Assembly: GCA_004299705.1 (NCBI GenBank)
Contig: SCQS01000038.1
Location: forward strand, 1-64,000
Source of the DNA: Rhodanobacteraceae bacterium
GTDB taxonomy: Bacteria > Pseudomonadota > Gammaproteobacteria > Xanthomonadales > Rhodanobacteraceae
Direction of reading: 5' to 3'
Length of the DNA stretch: 64,000 nt
Part shown: positions 44,470 to 52,870 of the stretch, piece after piece
How the letters are laid out: every line of letters begins with the position of its first letter
Position numbering within the stretch: the stretch's first letter is position 1
The notes under the pieces: generated by a model
Databases searched by the model: none
What the model was told of the DNA's origin: nothing
The model's input: only the letters and a program-made list of their open reading frames with translations
Program-made: the position numbers and the translations under genes

Positions 44470-46431
44470 ATGTGCGGAATCTGCGGGGTGGTCGATCGGC
44501 GCGCACGCCTGCGCGTCTCCGATATGGAACAAGGTGTCGTCGCCATGCTGGATGCGATCTCGCATCGCGGCCCGCACGGCCATGCCATCGTGGCGCGCCA
44601 GGAACTGGTGATGGCCAGCAACCGCCTGGCGATCCGCGGCATCGACCAGGTACAGCCACCGCTGATCGAGCACGCTGGCAGCGTCGTCGTGGCGTGCAAT
44701 GGCGAGATCGACAACCATCGCGAACTGCGGCAAAAGCTGGCCGGGAGGGGGCACGTGATTGACCTCGACACGGATGTGGCCGTCATCGCGCCGCTGTATC
44801 TGGAATATGGCATGTCGTTCCTGGAACACCTGCAGGGTGTGTTCGCATTGGCCCTGTGGGACGAACGTTGCCGGCGACTGATCCTGGCACGTGACCGTGG
44901 TGGCGAACGGCATTTGTACTATTCGATCACGCACGACCGCGTGGTTTTTGCCTCGGAACTGTCCGCGCTGCGGGCCTTTCATCCTGTGCCGGCGCAACTC
45001 GATGCACAAGGGTTGGCGCAGTTCCTGCGCTCGGGTTACTGCGCGTCGCCGAGAAGCCCGTTGCGTGGCGTCCACAAGGTCGGTCCCGGCGAAATGATCG
45101 TGCTTGAACCCGAGGGCATCATCCAGCATCGGCACTACTGGAGGCTGCCCGCGCAGCGCGCAACACCCGCGCGCCCCTCGCTACGGGATTTCGACAGGTT
45201 GTTCCGCGCGGCGGTCGAGCGTCAGACCGACGTGGATGTCGACTACGGGGTGCTGCTGAGCGGCGGCGTCGATTCCGCGCTGATCACCGCGGTGGCGCGG
45301 GCCGTCAGGCCGGGCAAGCGGCTTTCTGCATATTGCATCCGGTTTGCCGAGGCGTCATACGATGAAGGCGAGCCGGCAGCGCAGGTCGCCCGCGAGCTTG
45401 GCTGCGGGTTCGTGCCGGTGACGGTGTCGGCGGCGGATGTTCCCGGGGCATTGCGGGAACTGGTGCGCGGCACCGGCGAACTGCTCGCCGACCCTGCCTG
45501 GATTCCGATGTCGCTGGTGGCCCGGCGCGCCGCGCAGGACGTACGCATGCTGCTGTCGGGGGAAGGCGCGGATGAATTGTTCGGCGGATATCCAACCTAC
45601 CTGGGTGCGCGTTGGGCGGGGTTCTATGCACGCCTGCCTCGATCGGTTCAATCCGCGGCACGGGCTTGCGTCGAGGCGCTGCCGGACAGTGACAAGAAGA
45701 TGCCCGTCGGTTTTCTTTTGAAGAGATTCGTAAGCGGCCAGGATCTGGGCAACGTGGCACGGCATCTGTTGTGGACGGCGGCAATCCCGCAAGAATGGCT
45801 GAGGCGACTGGGCATCGACCCACCGGTTGACGACTGCCACGATGATGCCGAGCAGGCAGTCGATGCCGTCCAGCGTTACGACTTCGAACATTTGCTTCCG
45901 GATTCCCTGATGGCCAAGTCGGATCGGGGGAGCATGCTGCATGCCGTGGAAGTTCGTGCGCCATTCCTGGATCGAAACGTGATCGAGTTCGCCGCCACGC
46001 TCCCGCTCGCGGCCCGTGTTCGCGGGTTGACCACCAAGCCGTTCCTGAAACGCTATGCCTTGGGCTATCTGCCACGTGCGATCGTGAGGCGTCGCAAACG
46101 TGGGCTGTCGGTGCCGCTCTCCGCTTGGCTGCGTGGTCCGTTGCAGCCCTGGGCGCAGGCCCGCCTGAAGCATGCGACGCTGGCCGACGCCGGCATCGAT
46201 ACGGCTGCCGCGCAACAGCTTTTCCACGAGCACCTGGATCGCCGTGCCGATCACGCCCGCGCGATCTGGACACTGATCGTCCTGAGCGAGTGGCTGGAAT
46301 GGCTGCAGGAAACCAGCCCGGCGCCCTCCGTTGCAGCGTTGCGTGGCCGTGCGGCCCTGCAGCGACAACCGGCAGGCTTTGACGTCGCCGTTGCCCCGCT
46401 TGATGCACCGGACGAAAGCCTGGTCAGGTAA
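44470..46431 (+). CDS. Asparagine synthase (glutamine-hydrolysing) family amidotransferase
   Basis: This 653-residue AsnB-type enzyme has an N-terminal class II glutaminase domain with nucleophile Cys2 ('MCGICG'), 'SHRGPHG', 'ACNGEIDNHRELR' and 'ELSALRAFHP'. The synthase domain carries the PP-loop SGGVDS near residue 262, 'SGEGADELFGGYPTYLG' and 'LDRNVIEFAATLPLAARVRG'. Family members make asparagine, or amidate sugars and peptides in envelope and secondary metabolism. Its place after a GT39 transferase suggests amidation of a glycan or lipid-linked sugar rather than free asparagine, but this is inference. Confidence 0.88.
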   Translation: MCGICGVVDRRARLRVSDMEQGVVAMLDAISHRGPHGHAIVARQELVMASNRLAIRGIDQVQPPLIEHAGSVVVACNGEIDNHRELRQKLAGRGHVIDLDTDVAVIAPLYLEYGMSFLEHLQGVFALALWDERCRRLILARDRGGERHLYYSITHDRVVFASELSALRAFHPVPAQLDAQGLAQFLRSGYCASPRSPLRGVHKVGPGEMIVLEPEGIIQHRHYWRLPAQRATPARPSLRDFDRLFRAAVERQTDVDVDYGVLLSGGVDSALITAVARAVRPGKRLSAYCIRFAEASYDEGEPAAQVARELGCGFVPVTVSAADVPGALRELVRGTGELLADPAWIPMSLVARRAAQDVRMLLSGEGADELFGGYPTYLGARWAGFYARLPRSVQSAARACVEALPDSDKKMPVGFLLKRFVSGQDLGNVARHLLWTAAIPQEWLRRLGIDPPVDDCHDDAEQAVDAVQRYDFEHLLPDSLMAKSDRGSMLHAVEVRAPFLDRNVIEFAATLPLAARVRGLTTKPFLKRYALGYLPRAIVRRRKRGLSVPLSAWLRGPLQPWAQARLKHATLADAGIDTAAAQQLFHEHLDRRADHARAIWTLIVLSEWLEWLQETSPAPSVAALRGRAALQRQPAGFDVAVAPLDAPDESLVR

Positions 46432-46471
46432 CAGACCTCCCGGCGCCGGTACAGCCAATCCACCCAACCCC

Positions 46472-47596
46472 ATGCCACGCCTTCCCATCATCGAGCGCTA
46501 CATTCTGCGCGAGTTCACCTTCAGCAGCCTGGCGGCGGTCGTGGTCCTGCTGGTGATCTTCACGGGCGGCGCATTTGCGGATGTCGTCAACAACGTCGCG
46601 ACCGGCCAGTTGCCTGCCACGGTGATGTTCACGGTGTTGGGCCTCAACCTCGTGAAAACCCTGCAGGCGCTGCTGCCGATGGGGATGTTTCTGGGCATTT
46701 TGCTGGCGCTCGGGCGGATGTATCGCGACAGCGAAATGCATGTGCTGGCAGCCTCGGGTTTCGGGCCGCAAGGGCTGCTGAAGCCGGCTGCGTTATTCGC
46801 CGCGGGTACGGCGATCATGGTGGCACTGGTGTCACTGTGGCTGGCCCCTTGGGCTGCGCGTACGTCTGATGCCGAAGTGGAGCAGGCCAACCGATCGGTG
46901 ATCGCGGCCGGTCTTGAGCCCGGACGTTTCACCAGCCTCTCGGGGCGGGGCGGCATCCTGTTTGCAAACACGATCAGCCCCGACGGAACACGACTCGGCA
47001 AGCTGTTCGTCGAGAGCGAACGCACCGGCAAGAACGGCGTCACCAGCATAAGCGTGATCACCGCCAATCGCGGCACCCTGTTCCATGAGGGCCAAGGCAA
47101 CAATCGATACATCGCGCTGTACGACGGGCATCGTTACGACATTCCCCTGGGCCGGGACAACTGGCGCCTGATGCAATTCCAGCGCAACGACATCGCACTG
47201 TCAGCTCCCGCAGACAATGCCAGCCAGGACGATCCGTACAACCGCCGCACCACCACGTCGCTGGTGGGCGATCACGCCCCGGCCGCGCGCGCCGAGTTGC
47301 AGTGGCGAATCGCGATGCCGTTCGGACCACTGGTGCTGGCGATGCTGGCGCTGCCGATGGCGCGCCAACCACCACGATCCTCGCCGGTGGGACGCATCCT
47401 GATCGCGGTGCTGGCCTATCTCGTCATCATGAACCTGATGACGCTGGCGCGATCTTTCATTGCCAGCGGCAAGCTCACGGCGCCCGTCGGTCTGTGGTGG
47501 GTGCTGCTGCCAGTGTTCATCGGTGCGGCGTGGGTGTTCGCGCGGCAGTACGCGACGCGTACGGCGCGGGTGTCTGGTCGCCGCCTCAAGCAGTGA
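46472..47596 (+). CDS. LptF/LptG family permease
   Basis: The 374-residue protein is a YjgP/YjgQ-family subunit of the LptB2FG transporter that extracts LPS from the inner membrane. It has three N-terminal membrane helices, a periplasmic jellyroll region (~130-265), and three C-terminal helices. The N-terminus ('IIERYILREFTFSSLAAVVV') and 'PMGMFLGILLALGRMYRDSE' resemble LptF more than LptG. No lptG lies next to it, which is unusual, so it may be a specialised paralogue linked to this glycan cluster. It begins 40 bp after the amidotransferase gene. Confidence 0.88.
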   Translation: MPRLPIIERYILREFTFSSLAAVVVLLVIFTGGAFADVVNNVATGQLPATVMFTVLGLNLVKTLQALLPMGMFLGILLALGRMYRDSEMHVLAASGFGPQGLLKPAALFAAGTAIMVALVSLWLAPWAARTSDAEVEQANRSVIAAGLEPGRFTSLSGRGGILFANTISPDGTRLGKLFVESERTGKNGVTSISVITANRGTLFHEGQGNNRYIALYDGHRYDIPLGRDNWRLMQFQRNDIALSAPADNASQDDPYNRRTTTSLVGDHAPAARAELQWRIAMPFGPLVLAMLALPMARQPPRSSPVGRILIAVLAYLVIMNLMTLARSFIASGKLTAPVGLWWVLLPVFIGAAWVFARQYATRTARVSGRRLKQ

Positions 47597-47605
47597 CGTA
47601 CGGAG

Positions 47606-48109
47606 ATGCCCCGCTTCCGTCCGCGCACCAGGCTCGACAAGGCCTTCGCGATCGGCCTGGCCCTCAAGGCCATCGATGCCTTGTTCGAATGCGCCGGCGG
47701 GCTGTGGCTGCTGTTCGTCAGCCCGCGGCAACTTCAGGCATGGGCCGGGATCGTGTTCGCGCCGGAATTGCGCGAAGACCCCAATGATTTCATCGCCACC
47801 CATGCCCTGCATTGGGTCGTGCGGTTCGAGCACGGCGCGGTGCTGTTTGCTGCCATCTACCTGCTGTCGCATGGCGTCGCGAAGGGCATCGTGGTGGCGG
47901 AGATACTGCGCGGCAGGCTGTGGGCCTACCCGGGCTTGATCGTCCTGACGGCGGCTTTCGCCGCGTATCAGATCTATCACATGTCGGTGAGTGGGCTGTC
48001 GTTCGGCTTCGCGGTGCTGACGGTCTTCGACCTGTTCGTGATCGCGCTCACCGTTGCCGAATATGCCAGGTCGAGGCATGCGTCGGCCCGGTATCCGCGT
48101 CGGGACTGA
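47606..48109 (+). CDS. DUF2127 family membrane protein
   Basis: This 167-residue protein has four predicted membrane helices and matches the DUF2127 pattern: 'LDKAFAIGLALKAIDALFEC', 'HWVVRFEHGAVLFAAIYLLS', 'HGVAKGIVVAEILRGRLWAYP' and 'AYQIYHMSVSGLSFGFAVLT'. No function is established for the family. It starts 9 bp after the LptF-like gene and closes the envelope operon. Confidence 0.85.
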   Translation: MPRFRPRTRLDKAFAIGLALKAIDALFECAGGLWLLFVSPRQLQAWAGIVFAPELREDPNDFIATHALHWVVRFEHGAVLFAAIYLLSHGVAKGIVVAEILRGRLWAYPGLIVLTAAFAAYQIYHMSVSGLSFGFAVLTVFDLFVIALTVAEYARSRHASARYPRRD

Positions 48110-48194
48110 TGCGCGGGAGCGCGCGCCGGGCCCGACGTCGCGCCCGTGCAGCATCGATGCCCGCAGGTCCGTGGCGGCGGTGACGGTTACCGGC

Positions 48195-48260
48195 CATGTC
48201 AAGCACGCTTGACATGCATGCGATGCCCGGCTAATGTCGCGTTGTCAAGCATGCTTGACA
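48195..48260 (+). promoter_or_regulatory. Promoter with twin TGTCAAGC-N2-GCTTGACA operators
   Basis: Two 18-bp palindromes, TGTCAAGC-N2-GCTTGACA, occur at 48197-48214 and 48243-48260, 46 bp apart; the first extends to a 10-bp arm (48195-48216). The TTGACA of the first (48209-48214) forms a -35 box, 17 bp from a -10 TAATGT (48232-48237). Transcription would then start within the second palindrome, about 35 bp before the ATG at 48278. This architecture fits tight repression, most simply by the XRE regulator encoded at 48690. Confidence 0.75.
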
Positions 48261-48277
48261 TGGCGGAAGTCGGGGTC

Positions 48278-48690
48278 ATGCGTTACACCAAACGACAATA
48301 CAGCCTGCAGGTTGCCGTGGTGATGGCGATCTACATCCTGCTGATCTTCTTCGAGTGGCCGCGGGTGGGTTCGGTAACGAACCCGGCGCTCAAGGCGGTG
48401 CTCGCGATTTTGCCCGCGTTGCCGGGGTGGTCGTGATCGCGCTGTTGGCGCGGCGGGTGCTGGCGAGCGACGAGATGCAACAGCGCATGCACCTGGTCGC
48501 GCTGAGCGTGGCGACGGGCGTGGTCAGCGCGGCCAGCGTGGTCGGCGGGTTTCTGGCAATGGCCGAGGTCTGGCGCGTCGGTGGCGACATCCTGTTCTGG
48601 GTGTTCCCGGCGCTGTGCGTCACGTATTTCGTGGGCGGGATCATCGCCTCATGGCGGATCACCGGCAGTTGGAAGTTCTGGGCCTGCTGA
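48278..48690 (+). pseudogene. Small membrane protein gene split by a frameshift
   Basis: The reading frame starts at ATG 48278 ('MRYTKRQYSLQVAVVMAIYI') and stops at 48436 after 'ILPALPGWS'. A second frame, open from upstream of the junction, continues 'VVVIALLARRVLASDEMQQR' to the stop at 48690. One extra base in the GGGG run at 48424-48427 would join them into a ~137-residue protein with four membrane helices. Such proteins commonly accompany YozG-like XRE regulators. It may be a true mutation, a sequencing error or a programmed slip. The stop TGA overlaps the ATG of the regulator by one base. Confidence 0.65.
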
Positions 48691-48890
48691 TGAAAAACCG
48701 CTTGCGCGAGTTGCGCGAGAAACACGGCTGGTCGCAGGGCGAGCTGGCCGAACAGCTTGACGTGTCGCGCCAGACCATCAATGCGATCGAGACGGGCAAG
48801 TACGACCCCAGCCTGCCGCTGGCCTTCAAGTTGGCGAAATTGTTCAAGCAACGCATCGAATCGATGTTCGATCCGGACGAGGGGCATTGA
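48690..48890 (+). CDS. XRE family transcriptional regulator (YozG-like)
   Basis: This 66-residue protein is a single helix-turn-helix domain: 'MKNRLRELREKHGWSQGELA' then 'DVSRQTINAIETGKYDPSLP' and 'FKLAKLFKQRIESMF'. This small Xre group usually sits next to a membrane protein gene and controls its own operon. The start overlaps the stop of the membrane gene by one base, and the stop is directly followed by the ATG of the hydrolase. The twin palindromes at 48197-48260 are its likely operators. Confidence 0.93.
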   Translation: MKNRLRELREKHGWSQGELAEQLDVSRQTINAIETGKYDPSLPLAFKLAKLFKQRIESMFDPDEGH

Positions 48891-50495
48891 ATGAAAATGA
48901 ATCCGCGCATGCTGATGCGCATCGTCGCGATCGTGGTCGTGATCGGACTGTTCGGCTGGCAGTGGTGGTCGAAACACCATGCCGTCGTCAAGCTGGATGC
49001 CACGCCGAACCACGCCGCGGCCAGTGTTTCCGCCGTAGTCGCACCGGCCAAGCCCGTGAAACCCGCGCCGCCTGCGACCATCAAGCTGGGCAAGCTGACG
49101 CTGACCGCCTGCGAGCTGGCGCGCCCGCATTCCGCGGTGACCACGCCCGCGTTCTGCACGATGTTTCCGGTGCCGGAGGATCGCGCCGATCCGAAATCGC
49201 GCACGATCGAGCTGAAACTTGCGATCGTGAAAAGCCAGTCGCAGGTGCCCGCCAAGGATCTGGTGACGTATCTGGCCGGCGGTCCGGGGCAGTCGGCCAT
49301 CCAGACCTGGCCTGAAATCGCGGCGGGGCTGGCGCCGCTGCTGAAGCACCACGACGTGCTGCTGCTGGACCAGCGCGGTACCGGCGATTCGCATCCCTTG
49401 AAGTGTCCCGCCGTCGAAAAGCAGATGCGAAAGCAGGCCGACGCCGAGCCGAACATGGCCCAGCAGGTTGCATGGATCGGGCAATGCGCACAGGAAGTCG
49501 AAAAAACTTCCGACCCACGTTTCTATACCACCAGCGACGCTGTCGCCGACCTCGAGGCGGTGCGGCAGGCCCTGGGTGCGCCGAAGCTGGATCTCGTCGG
49601 CGTGTCCTACGGCACGCGCATGGCGCAGCACTATGCGGAAGCGCACCCCGACGCGGTGCGCAGCATCGTGCTGGACGGCGTGGTGCCCAACCAGTTGGTG
49701 CTCGGCGCAACCTTCGCCGAGGCTCTGCAGCATTCGCTGAAGCTGCAGGCCGCGGCCTGCAGCGCAACGCCGGCCTGCAAGAAGGCCTTTGGCGACTGGT
49801 ACGCGACCCTGCACCGGTTGTACGCCAAGCTGAAGGCCGGGCCGGCGCCCAATGTCACCTTCGCCGATCCATCCAGCAACGAGCCGGTGACCCGTGCCCT
49901 GACCGCCGACACCCTGGCCGGCGTGGTGCGGCTGTTTTCCTACAGTGCCGCCACCCAGGCCTTGCTGCCGCTGGCGGTGAACGAAGCCGCGCACGGCAAC
50001 TACGCGCCGCTGATGGGGCAGTCGCAATTGATCACCAGCGACCTGTCGGCCTCGATCGAGGGCGGTATGCAGATGTCGGTGCTGTGCAGCGAGGATGCGC
50101 CGCTGCTGAAGCCGCGCCCACAGGATGCCGACCTGTTGCTGGGCAACCAGTTGATCGACGCGTCCATCGCCGAGTGCAAGGTCTGGCCGCACGCGCTGAT
50201 GCCGAAGGATTTCCACGCGCCGTTCAAGTCGTCGATTCCGACCCTGCTGATTTCGGGCGAGCGCGATCCGGTGACGCCGCCGAGTTACGCGGCAGAAGTG
50301 TTGCAGGACTTGTCGGACGGGCGTTCGTTGGTGGTCAAGGGCATGGGCCACGCCGAGGCCATCAACGCGGGTTGCATGCCGGATCTGATCAACCAGTTCG
50401 TCGACAAGTTGCAGCCGAAAAAGCTGGATGCCGCGTGCCTCGACAAGCTCGGACCGATTCCCGCCTTCGTCAACTTCAACGGAGCCGCGCCATGA
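48891..50495 (+). CDS. Alpha/beta hydrolase, TAP-like peptidase family
   Basis: The 534-residue protein has an N-terminal membrane anchor (~8-27) and an alpha/beta hydrolase fold of the S33/tripeptidyl aminopeptidase-like group, with a TAP C-terminal domain. The oxyanion motif GGPG is near residue 128. 'LLLDQRGTGDS' follows, and the nucleophile serine lies in 'GVSYGTR' (~238). The acid is in 'ISGERDPVTP' (~457) and the histidine in 'GMGHAEA' (~486). All triad residues are present. It probably acts outside the membrane on N-terminal peptides or esters. It is coupled to the ABC ATPase gene by ATGA. Confidence 0.9.
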   Translation: MKMNPRMLMRIVAIVVVIGLFGWQWWSKHHAVVKLDATPNHAAASVSAVVAPAKPVKPAPPATIKLGKLTLTACELARPHSAVTTPAFCTMFPVPEDRADPKSRTIELKLAIVKSQSQVPAKDLVTYLAGGPGQSAIQTWPEIAAGLAPLLKHHDVLLLDQRGTGDSHPLKCPAVEKQMRKQADAEPNMAQQVAWIGQCAQEVEKTSDPRFYTTSDAVADLEAVRQALGAPKLDLVGVSYGTRMAQHYAEAHPDAVRSIVLDGVVPNQLVLGATFAEALQHSLKLQAAACSATPACKKAFGDWYATLHRLYAKLKAGPAPNVTFADPSSNEPVTRALTADTLAGVVRLFSYSAATQALLPLAVNEAAHGNYAPLMGQSQLITSDLSASIEGGMQMSVLCSEDAPLLKPRPQDADLLLGNQLIDASIAECKVWPHALMPKDFHAPFKSSIPTLLISGERDPVTPPSYAAEVLQDLSDGRSLVVKGMGHAEAINAGCMPDLINQFVDKLQPKKLDAACLDKLGPIPAFVNFNGAAP

Positions 50496-51226
50496 TCGAA
50501 GTGAAGGATCTGCACAAGGCCTTCGGCGAGGTGAAAGCCGTCGACGGTGTCACCTTCAGCGCGCGCGATGGCGAGATCACCGGCCTGCTCGGCCCCAACG
50601 GTGCCGGCAAGACCACCACGCTGCGCATGCTGTACACCTTGATGAAGCCCGATTCCGGGCAGGTGCTGGTGGACGGCATCGACGCCGCGGTCGATCCGCT
50701 TGCGGTGCGCCGCCGACTGGGCGTGCTCCCCGATGCGCGTGGCTTGTACAAGCGCCTCACCGCGCGCGAGAACATCGAGTACTTTGCGCGCCTGCACGGC
50801 ATCGAGACGCGGCTGATGCACCAGCGCCGCGACAAGCTGGTGGACGCGCTGGAGATGCGCGACATCCTCGATCGCCGCACCGAAGGCTTCTCGCAAGGCC
50901 AGCGTGTCAAGACCGCGATCGCGCGCGCGCTGGTGCACGATCCACGCAACGTGATCCTGGACGAGCCCACCAACGGCCTCGACGTGATGGCGACGCGCGG
51001 GCTGCGCGCGTTCATGCGCAACCTCAAGGCGGAAGGACGCTGCGTGCTGTTCTCCAGCCACATCATGCAGGAGGTCGCGATGCTGTGTGATCGCATCGTG
51101 GTGATCGCGGCCGGGCGCGTGGTGGCCGACGAGACGCCGGACGCGCTGCGCGCGCAGACGGGCGAGGCCAACCTCGAAGACGCCTTCGTCAAATTGATCG
51201 GCAGTGAAGAGGGGTTGGCTGCATGA
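50492..51226 (+). CDS. ABC transporter ATP-binding protein (NatA-like)
   Basis: The 244-residue ATPase has Walker A GPNGAGKTT (34-42), a signature loop that reads 'FSQGQRVK' instead of LSGGQ, Walker B 'VILDEPTNGLD', and the switch histidine in 'FSSHIMQEV'. This signature variant is typical of the NatA sodium exporter group. With the NatB-like permease behind it, the pair forms an ABC-2 exporter. Its ATG overlaps the hydrolase stop by four bases, so exporter and hydrolase are made together. Confidence 0.93.
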   Translation: MIEVKDLHKAFGEVKAVDGVTFSARDGEITGLLGPNGAGKTTTLRMLYTLMKPDSGQVLVDGIDAAVDPLAVRRRLGVLPDARGLYKRLTARENIEYFARLHGIETRLMHQRRDKLVDALEMRDILDRRTEGFSQGQRVKTAIARALVHDPRNVILDEPTNGLDVMATRGLRAFMRNLKAEGRCVLFSSHIMQEVAMLCDRIVVIAAGRVVADETPDALRAQTGEANLEDAFVKLIGSEEGLAA

Positions 51227-51269
51227 ACTCGGCTATCCAGAAAAAATTGTGCACGCAGGAGAGCGCCGC

Positions 51270-52445
51270 ATGAATTCCGCACTCACCGTTTTCTGGAAGG
51301 AAGTCCGCGAGAACCTGCGCGACAAGCGCACGGTGTTCAGCGCGCTGGTTTACGGGCCCCTGTTCGGACCGATCATGTTCGTGGTGTTGATGAACGTGGT
51401 GGTCAGCAAGCAGATGTCGCACGCCGAAGGGCCCTTGAAGGTGCCGGTGATCGGGGCGCAGTACGCGCCCAACCTGATCGAGGCCCTGAAGCAGCAGGGG
51501 CTGGTGCCCGAGCCGCCGCTTGCTGATCCCGACAAGGCGGTGCGCGATCGCGACACCGACGTGGTGTTGCGCATTCCGGCCGACTACGCCAAGGCCTGGG
51601 CCAAGGGCGAACCCGCGCAGGTCGAGGTGATCTACGACGCCTCGCAGATGGGCAGCAGCACGCCACGCGAGCGGCTGGAAGGCATGCTCAGGAATTACGA
51701 CAGGCAACAAGGCGCGTTGCGCCTGCTGGCGCGCGGTCTGTCGCCCGCGATCGCCGCGCCGCTCGTGATCGGCAAGCGCGACCAGTCCACGCCGCAGTCA
51801 CGCGCGGGCATGATGCTGAGCATCCTGCCGTACTTCTTCGTGCTGGCCATCTACATCGGCGGCATGTACCTCGCAATCGACCTGACCGCGGGCGAACGCG
51901 AGCGGCAATCGCTGGAACCGTTGTTTGCCAACCCGGTCGCGCGCTGGCGGATTCTGTGCGGCAAGTTGGGCGCGATTGGGGCGTTCTCGCTGGCCAGTCT
52001 GGTGCTGACTGCGGTTGCCTTCACCATCGCGGGCTACTTCCTGCCCACCGCCAAGCTCGGCATGGCCTTCGATCTCGGCGCAGCCTTCATCGGCAAGGCC
52101 ATCCTGCTCGAACTGCCGTTGATTGCGTTGTTCGCGGTGCTTGAAACCCTGGTGGCGGCGTTCGCCAAGAGCTACCGCGAAGCCCAGACCTATCTCAGTC
52201 TGTTGATGATCGTGCCGATCCTGCCGTCGATCGTGATGAGCGTGATGCCCGTGAAAGCCGCGCACTGGATGTACGCGGTACCACTGCTTGGCCAGCAGAT
52301 CGGCGTCAGCGACCTGCTACGCGGCAGCCCGGTCCATGCCGGTGACATCGGGCTGGCGCTGGTATGCGGGTTCGCCGCGGCCGTGGTCATCGGCATCGTC
52401 ACCGCGTTCGTGTATCGCTCCGAGCGGCTTGCGATTTCGGCATGA
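51270..52445 (+). CDS. ABC-2 type permease (NatB-like)
   Basis: The 391-residue membrane protein has one N-terminal helix (~20-43), a ~130-residue extracytoplasmic domain, and five or six C-terminal helices, the ABC-2/NatB layout. Phrases such as 'FWKEVRENLRDKRTVFSALV' and 'TAGERERQSLEPLFANPVAR' are typical of NatB. In Bacillus NatAB exports Na+, but related pairs export peptides or drugs. Its operon with a peptidase-like hydrolase is reminiscent of peptide handling. The start at 51270 has GAGAG upstream; it lies 43 bp after the ATPase gene. Confidence 0.92.
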   Translation: MNSALTVFWKEVRENLRDKRTVFSALVYGPLFGPIMFVVLMNVVVSKQMSHAEGPLKVPVIGAQYAPNLIEALKQQGLVPEPPLADPDKAVRDRDTDVVLRIPADYAKAWAKGEPAQVEVIYDASQMGSSTPRERLEGMLRNYDRQQGALRLLARGLSPAIAAPLVIGKRDQSTPQSRAGMMLSILPYFFVLAIYIGGMYLAIDLTAGERERQSLEPLFANPVARWRILCGKLGAIGAFSLASLVLTAVAFTIAGYFLPTAKLGMAFDLGAAFIGKAILLELPLIALFAVLETLVAAFAKSYREAQTYLSLLMIVPILPSIVMSVMPVKAAHWMYAVPLLGQQIGVSDLLRGSPVHAGDIGLALVCGFAAAVVIGIVTAFVYRSERLAISA

Positions 52446-52490
52446 CGCGCGAACTCGACGGATGCCGGCGTCGGCATCCATCGAACTCTG

Positions 52491-52614
52491 GAAATAAAAT
52501 GCCCCGAGAGCCAGGGGGGAGCTCTCGGGGCGGCGATGCCAAACCTGGGGAGGGGTTTGGCACCGGGGGTTCGCTCAGGGAGGTGAGTGAACCGGGACGC
52601 CGTTGCGTGCGTCC
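52491..52614 (-). ncRNA. sX13: sX13-like small RNA downstream of polA
   Basis: Read on the minus strand, three consecutive stem-loops have C-rich loops. They are GGTTCACTCA/TGAGCGAACC (52568-52593) with loop CCTCCC, TGCCAAACC/GGTTTGGCA (52537-52562) with loop CCTCCCCA, and GCCCCGAGAGC/GCTCTCGGGGC (52501-52531) with loop TCCCCCCTG. ATTTTATTT follows the last, giving a terminator. A -35 TTGAAC (52644-52649) lies 16-17 bp from a -10-like CATCTAA (52621-52627), which places the 5' end near 52614 and the length near 120 nt. Size, C-rich loops and position beside polA fit Xanthomonas sX13, which pairs with G-rich mRNA motifs. Confidence 0.75.
52500..52531 (-). terminator. Rho-independent terminator of the sX13-like RNA
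   Basis: The perfect 11-bp stem GCCCCGAGAGC/GCTCTCGGGGC at 52501-52531, followed on the minus strand by ATTTTATTT, ends the sRNA. On the plus strand it could also stop readthrough from the NatB-like gene 55 bp upstream, though no T-run follows there. Confidence 0.65.
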
Positions 52615-52870
52615 GAAGCGTTAGATGGGGTTGCCGGTCGGAAGTTCAAAGTATTTTTTTCGCAGAGTTCAGACAGCGTTCACGCGTCCGGCAAGGCATG
52701 ACTTTCGGCAGGGTTTGGACGTCCAAACGGCGCAACGCCGCGCAGACATATGGGCATGTCATGCGTAACCAAAGACCTGGCTCGCGCTTTGCGTAACATT
52801 GCCACTAAAAAGTCACAATTCGCGAGTGCTGGCCCAGCCACGCTCACGAGAATCAGACCGTTATGGGGCC
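52615..52870. other. Region between the sRNA and polA
   Basis: Apart from the proposed sRNA promoter (52621-52649) I see no gene or strong structure here. Confidence 0.4.
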
